Assembly (NCBI GenBank): GCA_023436115.1
Contig: JAEZKQ010000032.1
Location: 1 to 24,889, forward strand
Length of the DNA: 24,889 bases
Source: Bacillota bacterium
GTDB taxonomy: Bacteria > Bacillota > Clostridia > Christensenellales > SZUA-584
Reading direction: 5' to 3'
Shown: piece by piece, positions 7,585 to 13,773 of the stretch
How positions within the stretch are numbered: position 1 is the stretch's first letter
Layout of the letters: the number at the start of each line of letters is the position of its first letter
Notes under the pieces: generated by a model
Database searches by the model: none
What the model saw: the letters and a program-made list of their open reading frames with translations, nothing else
What the model was told of the DNA's origin: nothing
Translations under genes and position numbers: made by a program

Positions 7585-7809
7585 TTACTGATAAGATTGT
7601 TCATAAATATTGATAACGTCTTGATGCGAAATTTCGCATGGATCCACGCTGAACAGACCGCCCATAGTTTCGCGGGCGTTTTGGGCAAGCGTCGGTATTT
7701 CATTGCGCTGGATACCGTAATCCGACATTTTCAGATTGTCCACGCTGCGTGCGCTTGCAAGTTCACACAGTGCTGTGACAAAGTCCATCGGCTAGGATGG
7801 CAAACTCAT
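7585..7809 (-). pseudogene. 3' remnant of an iron-containing alcohol dehydrogenase
   Basis: The readable tail of ~67 residues matches the C-terminal end of group III (iron-type) alcohol dehydrogenases. SVDNLKMSDYGIQRNEIPTL corresponds to their 'lpxxLxexGvxeedip.La' segment, and DPCEISHQDVINIYEQSY to the usual 'nPrxvtxedixxiyxxa' ending. Those enzymes are ~380 residues, so over 80% is gone, including the iron ligands. An AAGGGG site and ATG at 7807-7809 remain, but five codons later comes an in-frame TAG (7792-7794), with the tail continuing in the same frame. This fits an internal deletion that joined a gene start to its 3' end. It sits 20 bases behind an intact aldo/keto reductase and probably shared its operon. 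Confidence 0.65.
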
Positions 7810-7829
7810 GGCATCATCCCCTTAATAGA

Positions 7830-8750
7830 CTACGGGAGTATATTCCCCGCGGCACGATAGATTTCATACCACTCCAGACGTGTCAGCTTAATTTCTGACG
7901 CCTTGCAGCATTCAATGAGTCTTTGCGGGTTCATCGTACCGGTTATGGGCTGCATATTGGCCGGGTGTCTCAACAGCCATGCGATGGCGATTGTGGTATT
8001 CGTGACCTTATACTTTGCTGCGATCTCATCGATCTTTTTATTAAGCTCAGGGTATTTGTCGCTGCCTAAGAAAACACCTTCAAAGAACCCGTATTGGAAT
8101 GGCGACCAGGGCTGTATAGTGATATCATGCAGCCGGCAATAATCGAGTATACTGCCGTCCCGGTCTATTGCGGATTCGTTTTCCATGTTTACGTTAATAC
8201 CGTTCGATATCATTGTGGCGTTTGTGATGCTGAGCTGAAGTTGGTTGGCCACGATGGGTTGTTTTACGAACTTACGCAGCAGCTCGATCTGCATGGGTTT
8301 TTGATTCGATACGCCGAAATGACGAACCTTGCCGGTGCTGTGCAGATAATCAAAAGCCTCCGCCACCTCTTCGGGCTCAACGAGCGCGTCTGGGCGGTGT
8401 AAAAGCAATACATCAAGATAATCTGTTTTGAGGCGCCTTAAGCTGCCGTCTACCGCTTCAAGAATATGCTCCTTTGAAAAGTCGAACATACCTTTGCGAG
8501 AAATACCGCATTTGGATTGCAAGATCAGCTTTTCGCGAATGCCGGCGTTCATATGGACAGCATCAGCAAAAATTTCTTCGCAAAGACCGTCGCCGTATAT
8601 ATCCGCATGATCAAAAAAGTTTGCGCCTTGGTCGAGCGCTATATGCACAAAACGCTCTGCCTGTACTTTATCAAGAGTCTTGATACGCATACATCCAACC
8701 GCAATAACAGGGATCTTCAGTTCGCTGATGCCTAAGGAAATGGTTTTCAT
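7830..8750 (-). CDS. Aldo/keto reductase (YdhF/YcsN-like)
   Basis: A single-domain aldo/keto reductase of 306 residues that reduces aldehydes or ketones with NAD(P)H. Tetrad residues are readable: Asp47 and Tyr52 (FFDHADIYG), Lys80 (LQSKCGI) and His118 (LLLHRPD). SILDYCRLHDITIQPWSPFQ and the HPANMQPITGT nucleotide-binding end are also typical. It resembles E. coli YdhF. The frame opens at 8768, but ATG at 8748-8750 has AAAGGA at the right distance and a family-like N terminus (MKTISLGISEL). It is transcribed from a MerR-type promoter and divergent from the merR gene, so it is the likely target of that regulator. A role in detoxifying reactive aldehydes is inferred. Confidence 0.92.
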   Translation of the reverse strand: MKTISLGISELKIPVIAVGCMRIKTLDKVQAERFVHIALDQGANFFDHADIYGDGLCEEIFADAVHMNAGIREKLILQSKCGISRKGMFDFSKEHILEAVDGSLRRLKTDYLDVLLLHRPDALVEPEEVAEAFDYLHSTGKVRHFGVSNQKPMQIELLRKFVKQPIVANQLQLSITNATMISNGINVNMENESAIDRDGSILDYCRLHDITIQPWSPFQYGFFEGVFLGSDKYPELNKKIDEIAAKYKVTNTTIAIAWLLRHPANMQPITGTMNPQRLIECCKASEIKLTRLEWYEIYRAAGNILP

Positions 8751-8779
8751 AATAAACGTCCTTTCCAATATGCTTTAAA

Positions 8780-8873
8780 ATATTGTACGATAGTACGAAC
8801 CGGTTTTTTGATACAACTTTTGTAAGATCAGAAAATTGCAAATTGATATCCGTCCGAGCCTGTCGTACAATAT
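8780..8873. repeat. 11-bp inverted repeat bracketing the reductase leader
   Basis: ATATTGTACGA at 8780-8790 and its exact reverse complement TCGTACAATAT at 8863-8873 lie 72 bases apart. The right arm falls at the expected transcription start of the reductase and within the merR -10 region. The left arm is ~30 bases before the reductase start codon. It could be a paired operator or a long-range stem in the leader RNA. Confidence 0.5.
8843..8871 (+). promoter_or_regulatory. merR promoter
   Basis: TTGATA (8843-8848), a 17-base spacer, then TACAAT (8866-8871) on the + strand. The expected start near 8878 places the MerR dyad (8883-8902) at about +5 to +25, a position that would let MerR repress its own gene. 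Confidence 0.7.
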
Positions 8874-8874
8874 A

Positions 8875-8905
8875 ATTATAAAACTTAAAGCAAACTTTAA
8901 GTCAA
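8875..8905 (-). promoter_or_regulatory. MerR-type promoter of the aldo/keto reductase, with operator dyad
   Basis: On the minus strand: TTGACT (8905-8900), a 19-base spacer, TATAAT (8880-8875). The long spacer is the hallmark of MerR-activated promoters. It holds the perfect dyad ACTTAAAG-CAAA-CTTTAAGT (8883-8902). The half-site resembles the CTTAAAGTT-type boxes known for AdhR/NmlR regulators. MerR twisting of the spacer would align the two boxes. Confidence 0.85.
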
Positions 8906-8947
8906 TACAGCCAATAACTTATTATTACAAAGAAAAGGGAGTCATCC

Positions 8948-9334
8948 ATGGAATACTCCATCATGCAGGTTTCAAAAAAGACAAAACTGCCGCCGCATAC
9001 GCTTCGTTATTATGAAAAGGAAGGTTTGTTGCCCAATGTAAACCGAAGTGTAGGCGGCAGCCGTCGGTTTTCAGATGGTGATCTTGAATCATTGGAATTG
9101 ATCTGCTGTTTGAAAAGCACAGGGATGTCTATTAAACAAATTAAAGAGTTTGTTCAGCTGAGTGCGCAAGGCAGACAAACGCTTAAACAACGCTGCGAAA
9201 TTCTCAATGCTCATAAAAGAACCGTTGAAGACGAGCTTGAGCTGATGCAAAAGCACATAGAAAAGGTCAAGTGCAAAATCGCGTGGTTTACGGCACAATA
9301 TGACGAGTATTTAAAGGATATTAACGCGCAATAA
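8948..9334 (+). CDS. MerR-family regulator, NmlR/AdhR type
   Basis: A 128-residue MerR-family activator. The winged helix is at residues 4-70 (VSKKTKLPPHTLRYYEKEGLLP), followed by a long coiled-coil dimerisation helix (about 75-120) and no separate ligand domain. That layout, with Cys53-Cys54 in LICCLKSTGMSIKQIKEF, fits the NmlR/AdhR group, whose conserved cysteine near position 52-54 senses aldehydes, nitric oxide or other electrophiles. It lacks the metal-binding cysteines of MerR or CueR. AAAGGGA precedes ATG. It is divergent from an aldo/keto reductase across a dyad-bearing promoter and lies 22 bases before a DUF2148 gene likely in its operon. The inducer is inferred. Confidence 0.92.
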   Translation: MEYSIMQVSKKTKLPPHTLRYYEKEGLLPNVNRSVGGSRRFSDGDLESLELICCLKSTGMSIKQIKEFVQLSAQGRQTLKQRCEILNAHKRTVEDELELMQKHIEKVKCKIAWFTAQYDEYLKDINAQ

Positions 9335-9356
9335 GAGGAGAAGACGGAGGATTGAT

Positions 9357-9890
9357 ATGATCGAAGATACGTTAACGGCGCAAAAAACGGCGGTTCTCAG
9401 CACCGCTAGGGGTATGTGCGCCGCGGCAAGGACAGCGCCTAAAACACGGGGGATAGACTATATCGACGCATGCGTGGTGACGGGGGAAGATATTCATACG
9501 CTGGCGGACGAAATGGACAGATTGGCCGATAAGCTCGGGTATGCGTTCTTTCACCGTGATGCGCAGAATGTGCGCAGCAGTACAGCTGTTGTGGTGATCG
9601 GCAGCACGTATAAACAGCGCGGCTTGGGCGGCGGATGTGCTTATTGTAACTTTGAAAATTGCACACAGTGCGCAAAGAAAGACGGTGTTTGTGTGTACGA
9701 CCCGCTGGATTTAGGAATCGCGCTGGGCTCGGCCGTAAGTATCGCGGCAGATGCGCGTATAGACAACCGTATCATGTTTTCCGCTGGCAAAGCGGCGCTG
9801 AGCTTAAAGCTTCTTGGCCCAGATGTAAAGCTTGCTATGGGTATCCCGCTTTCAGCATCGGGCAAGTCACCCTATTTTGACCGCAAATAA
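9357..9890 (+). CDS. DUF2148 ferredoxin-domain protein
   Basis: A 177-residue protein of the DUF2148 family (called 'uncharacterized protein containing a ferredoxin domain'). The N terminus, TAVLSTARGMCAAARTAPKTRGID, is the family signature. Cysteines at GGCAYCNFENCTQC (about residues 93-106), with CVY soon after, look like a metal or Fe-S site. The C-terminal part ends in the conserved KLAMGIPLSASGKSPYFDR. Length is normal. CGGAGG lies seven bases before ATG. It follows merR by 22 bases on the same strand, suggesting control by the same promoter. Biochemical function is unknown; the context suggests redox or electrophile stress. Confidence 0.9.
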   Translation: MIEDTLTAQKTAVLSTARGMCAAARTAPKTRGIDYIDACVVTGEDIHTLADEMDRLADKLGYAFFHRDAQNVRSSTAVVVIGSTYKQRGLGGGCAYCNFENCTQCAKKDGVCVYDPLDLGIALGSAVSIAADARIDNRIMFSAGKAALSLKLLGPDVKLAMGIPLSASGKSPYFDRK

Positions 9891-9906
9891 GGCACTCTAA
9901 TATAAA

Positions 9907-9930
9907 AAGCAGTCCGGTAGCAGACTGCTT
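9907..9930. terminator. Bidirectional terminator between DUF2148 and helicase genes
   Basis: AAGCAGTC (9907-9914) and GACTGCTT (9923-9930) form an 8-bp stem. It has an A-run on one side and a T-rich tail on the other, and lies between two convergent genes. Confidence 0.8.
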
Positions 9931-9942
9931 CTTATCATACGC

Positions 9943-11052
9943 TTAGCAGGATACGGCGGTTTCCTCCGCCAGCTTAATTCTAAACTTTCTTTCAAGATCA
10001 ATGATCTTGGCTTGATCGTGCGGACTGACCAGCGTGCACGCCCGCCCGGTATGACCGGCACGGCCCGTTCGGCCGATACGGTGAACATAATATTCCATTT
10101 TGTCTGGGATATCGTAATTGATCACCAGATCGACATCCTTGACATCAAGACCGCGTGCGGCTACATCCGTGGCTACCAATACACTTGTTTTGCCTTTTCG
10201 GAATGTGTCCATAATCGTGTCTCGTTGGTGCTGGCTCATATCGCCGTGCAGACAGGAGACAGACAAGCCTTGGCTAAAAAGCTGTTTTTGCAGCGTTTTC
10301 ACACGCCGCCGCGTATTGCAAAAGACCAGTGTAAGACGCGGAGACTGTTGCTTTAATAGATTTTGAACGGCGCTGGATTTCGTCCGTTCGTCGGCAGTCA
10401 TATAAGACTGCTTCACAGTCTGCGTCGGCTCATTGCAATGGCCGATCTCTATACGGACGGCATCGCTTAAGAACTGCTTGACCACGCCTGATACGGCTTT
10501 GTTCATCGTGGCCGCAAATAAGAGCGTTTGGTGCTGCCCCGTGACGTTAGCGAGTATCGTCTTGATATCCGGCAGAAAGCCAAAATCAAGCATTTCGTCG
10601 GCTTCATCCAATACCACGGTGCGCACGTTTTTAAGCTTTAGGACATTGCGGTTGATTAAATCCTTAACCCGGCCGGGTGTTCCCACCACAATTTGAGCCC
10701 CCGCGCGAATGGCCTTAATCTGTACCGATACGGATTGCCCGCCATAAACGCTGATAATACGAAGCTTACGATGCGCCGATAATTTACGGAACACCTCCGT
10801 AATCTGCAGCGCCAGCTCTCGTGTGGGGCAGAGCACAAGCGTTTGCGTCTTGCTGTTATTCGTAAATGTTTTTTCAATAATGGGCACCGCAAATGCGGCT
10901 GTTTTGCCTGTGCCTGTCTGGGCAATACCCATGATGTCCCATCCGTTTAAAATCAGCTCGAGTGTTTTTTCCTGTATGGGAGTTGGGCTCGTAAAGCCTG
11001 CCTTTTGCAGCGTGGCCTTCATCTCATTGCTGAGAAGTTCATAGTATTTCAA
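9943..11052 (-). CDS. DEAD-box RNA helicase
   Basis: An ATP-dependent RNA helicase core of 369 residues. Motifs in order: Q motif (Phe20, Gln27), AQTGTGKT at 44-51, PTRELA, TPGR, DEAD at 149-152, motif III, then in the second domain TDVAARGLD and HRIGRTGRAG. Motif III reads AAT (180-182) instead of the usual SAT, a change that in other helicases can affect coupling of ATP use to unwinding. There is no C-terminal RNA-binding extension, unlike the longer CshA/DbpA types. The start is TTG (11050-11052) behind AGAGGAAC. A 12-bp leader hairpin at 11088-11117 suggests control in the 5' UTR. Likely roles are ribosome assembly or mRNA turnover, especially in the cold. Confidence 0.95.
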   Translation of the reverse strand: MKYYELLSNEMKATLQKAGFTSPTPIQEKTLELILNGWDIMGIAQTGTGKTAAFAVPIIEKTFTNNSKTQTLVLCPTRELALQITEVFRKLSAHRKLRIISVYGGQSVSVQIKAIRAGAQIVVGTPGRVKDLINRNVLKLKNVRTVVLDEADEMLDFGFLPDIKTILANVTGQHQTLLFAATMNKAVSGVVKQFLSDAVRIEIGHCNEPTQTVKQSYMTADERTKSSAVQNLLKQQSPRLTLVFCNTRRRVKTLQKQLFSQGLSVSCLHGDMSQHQRDTIMDTFRKGKTSVLVATDVAARGLDVKDVDLVINYDIPDKMEYYVHRIGRTGRAGHTGRACTLVSPHDQAKIIDLERKFRIKLAEETAVSC

Positions 11053-11087
11053 TAGTTCCTCTTTCTTTTCCGGTGTTCACATAAAAT

Positions 11088-11117
11088 AAAGACCTTGCTC
11101 ATATAAGCAAAGTCTTT
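11088..11117 (-). promoter_or_regulatory. Leader hairpin of the DEAD-box helicase gene
   Basis: On the minus strand AAAGACTTTGCT (11117-11106) pairs along all 12 bases with AGCAAGGTCTTT (11099-11088), using one G-U pair. On the + strand the same position would be a C-A mismatch, so the structure is tuned to the minus-strand RNA. It ends in TTTATTTTATG, a weak terminator-like tail, 36 bases before the TTG start. It may be an attenuator or an mRNA-stabilising stem. Confidence 0.5.
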
Positions 11118-11691
11118 CGAATTTGTTAACATGCCACAAGTTGGTATTTATAGCCGAAGCCGGAAAGCCCCGATACATTGCACGCGCTAAAATTTCACGT
11201 GCATACTGTATTACAAATACGACTTGGTTTAAGTGCGATTCTCTTATCTTTAGGAATGCTTTGCGGTATTTCGCAAACGGTTACTTATAATACATTTAAT
11301 ATTATAAGCCATATACCGATATTTGTAAAGACGGCTATGTTTTCTGCGTCTTATTACCAAGGCTTTTCATTTTCTTGGTTATATTTTTAGAGCTTGATTT
11401 CGTCATCGTCTTTAAGCTGCAGCGGAATATTGATATAAAGATATGCTTATGCAGCTCGCGGGAGATGAACAGGCGGGTCTGGTTGTGCAATATTCAGTGC
11501 CAGCGTTATTCGCAAAACCCGCGGCAGAATCACTGTAATGATATCACCCTTCATATTTCCATGTTTTGAGAGCATCCCGGATTGCGACAGTGTGAATGAG
11601 ATAGCTTCAATCCAATTTAGCTGGCATCACATTCTACTCGTTTTACTAATTTCATAGAATTTTTACGTAACATAAAACATGGTGGTTTATT
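11118..11691. other. 574-base region with no supported gene
   Basis: This gap lies between the divergent helicase and amidase-like genes and should contain both promoters, though none could be fixed. Short + strand frames (11178-11390, 11375-11569) lack ribosome binding sites and family resemblance. On the minus strand, about 11390-11630, a frame reading MKGDIITVILPRVL, then an in-frame TAA, then YINIPLQLKDDDEIKL before a stop looks faintly like a decayed small gene. It is too weak to call. Confidence 0.45.
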
Positions 11692-12267
11692 ATGCACTAT
11701 AAAAAATCCAACAAAGAGTATATTCTCAGTATTCTTTATTATTTGGCCATCTTAGGCGTGCTTGTTTATGTGCTAGCCGTATCAACAAAAGCAACCCCTA
11801 TCAGCAATACCCAAAACAAGCCGGCGGTACAGTATGACTGGGAAGAAATCCTGTCCTCAATATTTGAAAAAAGAGATAATCTTCTCATGACTGGGAATTC
11901 AGATGAATTGGAAAACATGTATGTCCGGAATGAGAAAAACAGTATTTGGGCGCTTGAATTAGAAATAAGCAGGGCGGATTATTTACAAGACTGGGCCGCG
12001 CGGCAAGGCATTCAATTTACAGGGATCAACAGTACTATAAATGTTAAAAGAACCAAGCAGGTGGGGCGCGGATATGCCTTCTATGTCGTTGTTTCCACAA
12101 CTTACACTTATGTTTATGAAGACCAGCCCGAAAAAGAAAATCTCTTTCGTATCGGCACGTACCATTCGCTGGATCTTATTCCGGGAAGTACGGATTCTTG
12201 TTGGCTGATTAGTCGGGAATGGTATTTCGATCCGTTTCAGGATTCATTTGTTAAGGATGATGCGTAA
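11692..12267 (+). CDS. N-terminal half of an interrupted amidase-domain (Amidase_6-type) protein
   Basis: 191 codons up to a TAA at 12265-12267. Residues 10-30 form one membrane segment (ILSILYYLAILGVLVYVLAV) after a basic N terminus, so the rest lies outside the cell. The external part contains WALELEISRADYLQDWAARQ and ends REWYFDPFQDSF, matching the N-terminal domain that precedes Amidase_6 in clostridial surface proteins. The reading frame continues after the TAA, with no shift, into the amidase domain at 12292-12831. This is therefore very likely the first half of one gene broken by a single stop. GGTGG lies eight bases before ATG. If only this half is made, it is a membrane-anchored protein without a catalytic domain. 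Confidence 0.75.
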   Translation: MHYKKSNKEYILSILYYLAILGVLVYVLAVSTKATPISNTQNKPAVQYDWEEILSSIFEKRDNLLMTGNSDELENMYVRNEKNSIWALELEISRADYLQDWAARQGIQFTGINSTINVKRTKQVGRGYAFYVVVSTTYTYVYEDQPEKENLFRIGTYHSLDLIPGSTDSCWLISREWYFDPFQDSFVKDDA

Positions 12268-12831
12268 AACAGCAATTATAAAGAATTCGTATTGTCTCAG
12301 ACGGAAAAATCTTTTTCCGATCTAAGTGAACAGAGAAAAAAAGCTGTGGCGTATGCGGACCGATACGCGGGGGCTGCGTCTGATGGGCAATTCGGATATG
12401 ATTACAATCAGGAGTACCCGAATTTTATGGGTCAGGGCGGAGATTGTTCCAACTATGTTTCTCAATCTTTGCACGAGAGCGGATTTAAAACAGGAAGCGG
12501 ATGGAATTATCATAAGGATGCTGCATCCCATTCCTGGTGTAATGCTTCTGGGTTGAAAAGTTTCCTGATTTGGAGCGGCCGGGCAAATGTGATAGCTCAG
12601 GGAACTTATAACGAAGTATATAAGGCGGCTTATGAATTGATGCCTGGTGATGTCATCGGTTATATTAAAAAAGGGCGCGTAGACCATATGGTTTTAGTAA
12701 CGGGAGCAGATTCCAGGGGTTACACCCTCATCAATTCTCACTCGACTGATCGATATCATGTTCCGTGGGATCTTGGCTGGAACGAACCGGGTGTTAAGTT
12801 CATATTATTAAGAGTCAATTATCCCTCTTAA
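12268..12831 (+). CDS. C-terminal amidase domain (Amidase_6-type), downstream of an in-frame stop
   Basis: This frame is in phase with the 11692 gene and begins right after its TAA. The first usable start is TTG at 12292-12294, with no real ribosome binding site, so independent translation is doubtful. Numbered from that TTG, AVAYADRYAG leads into GQGGDCSNYVSQSLHESG with the likely catalytic Cys52. VDHMVLVTGAD supplies His132, INSHSTDRYHVPWD follows, and WNYHKD is also family-typical. These features fit the putative amidase domain of NlpC/P60-like cysteine hydrolases that cut peptide bonds in the cell wall. The domain looks intact, with all key residues present and no other stop or frameshift. 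The break is therefore recent, a readthrough site or a sequencing error. Confidence 0.72.
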   Translation, partial: NSNYKEFVLSQTEKSFSDLSEQRKKAVAYADRYAGAASDGQFGYDYNQEYPNFMGQGGDCSNYVSQSLHESGFKTGSGWNYHKDAASHSWCNASGLKSFLIWSGRANVIAQGTYNEVYKAAYELMPGDVIGYIKKGRVDHMVLVTGADSRGYTLINSHSTDRYHVPWDLGWNEPGVKFILLRVNYPS

Positions 12832-12859
12832 GCGTTGCATAGATTTTAGCCGGTAAATT

Positions 12860-13276
12860 TCAAAGAAGAGTTAATATGATACCGACGACAACAAAAACTG
12901 CGCCAGTCATCTTTGCGATTGTAAGCGTTTCATTCAGAAAAACCGCGCAAAGGAAGACAGTCTCCAAAGGCGAACACGACAATATCGTCGCCACCACCGA
13001 TACCTGCCCGTGCTTAATGGCGATGAAATAGCAAAGATCCCCTAAAAACGATGCAATGATCGCCTCTGCGATAAGAAAGATCAGGGAAAGCGACGATACT
13101 TGGCCTAGCTTAGATAACCCGCCATCTACCATCATCCAACCAAATAGAATGATAGTCGTTACCGCGGAGCCGATGGCAAGTCCGATATGCGGCTCAATAT
13201 CTTTTAACCCGGCCTTGACTAACAGCGGGGAAACACCCCAGCATAGCATGCTGAGAAATGCAAACACACAACCAAT
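12860..13276 (-). CDS. Single-domain EamA/DMT-family membrane protein
   Basis: A protein of about 138 residues with one EamA repeat (four to five membrane helices), half the length of usual ten-helix drug/metabolite transporters. LCWGVSPLLVKAGL near the start, LGDLCYFIAIKHGQVSVVA and LSCSPLETVFLCAVFLNETL are typical of the family. Short one-repeat members exist and work as dimers, so this need not be a fragment. The start is odd. GTG at 13265-13267 has no ribosome binding site, while AAGGG sits six bases before an in-frame ATT at 13274-13276 that gives the usual family N terminus (GCVFAFLS). An in-frame stop lies just upstream. I place the start at ATT, tentatively. Substrate unknown. Confidence 0.75.
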   Translation of the reverse strand: MGCVFAFLSMLCWGVSPLLVKAGLKDIEPHIGLAIGSAVTTIILFGWMMVDGGLSKLGQVSSLSLIFLIAEAIIASFLGDLCYFIAIKHGQVSVVATILSCSPLETVFLCAVFLNETLTIAKMTGAVFVVVGIILTLL

Positions 13277-13422
13277 AAACTACCCTTATATCGCAAATTA
13301 GTATACTCACTTATATAAAACTATATTTAATGTTATATGAGCATTGGCAGACATTTATTATCATGTTCTGCCGCCGCTCAGTGAGGAATAAAACTTAATA
13401 AAATGAGTACATGGTAAGTAAA

Positions 13423-13533
13423 ATGAGAAGAAATACCGCTTTATATGTCATAGTCGTATTGATCGTTATTGTTGGCGGGATACTGGCATTTATTGTGCTA
13501 ATATTGTGTATTGGCCTTTCATCCTATTTGTGA
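13423..13533 (+). CDS. Possible 36-residue membrane peptide
   Basis: ATG at 13423 opens 36 codons: a basic start (MRRNT), one hydrophobic helix rich in Val and Ile (YVIVVLIVIVGGILAFIVLI), and a short end to TGA at 13531-13533. GGTAAG ten bases upstream is a weak ribosome binding site. The charge and helix pattern is what a small membrane peptide would show, but length and context give little proof. It lies alone between minus-strand genes. Confidence 0.35.
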   Translation: MRRNTALYVIVVLIVIVGGILAFIVLILCIGLSSYL

Positions 13534-13689
13534 GCGAAAAATCAGTACGGAAATTCTGTTTGGCGTGTAAACCAGAACGATCATAGACAAGGTGTCACAG
13601 CAGAAAACCGATTACAGACCTCTGGTATTGTCAGCGCAAACTGCAAGAGTCCTCTAAAGTACCGAGCTCGTTTATGCCAAATAAGAAAA
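13534..13689. other. Intergenic stretch without visible features
   Basis: Part of the ~500-base gap between the EamA and M28 genes. Apart from the small membrane ORF (13423-13533) and the terminator that follows this stretch, I see no gene, RNA or repeat here. Confidence 0.5.
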
Positions 13690-13707
13690 GCACCCGCAAG
13701 GGGTGCA
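13690..13707 (-). terminator. Terminator of the M28 peptidase gene
   Basis: GCACCC (13690-13695) pairs with GGGTGC (13701-13706). Read on the minus strand the stem is followed by TTTTCTTATTT. It is ~68 bases beyond the peptidase stop codon. Confidence 0.7.
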
Positions 13708-13773
13708 TATATTTGCGAGAGCGAGCAAATGTCGTTTATCTAAGATAAGAATAACATGAGTCGTTTCGGTTTG

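Noticed and set aside
11178..11569. Two short + strand frames
   Set aside because: No ribosome binding site, odd composition and no recognisable family.
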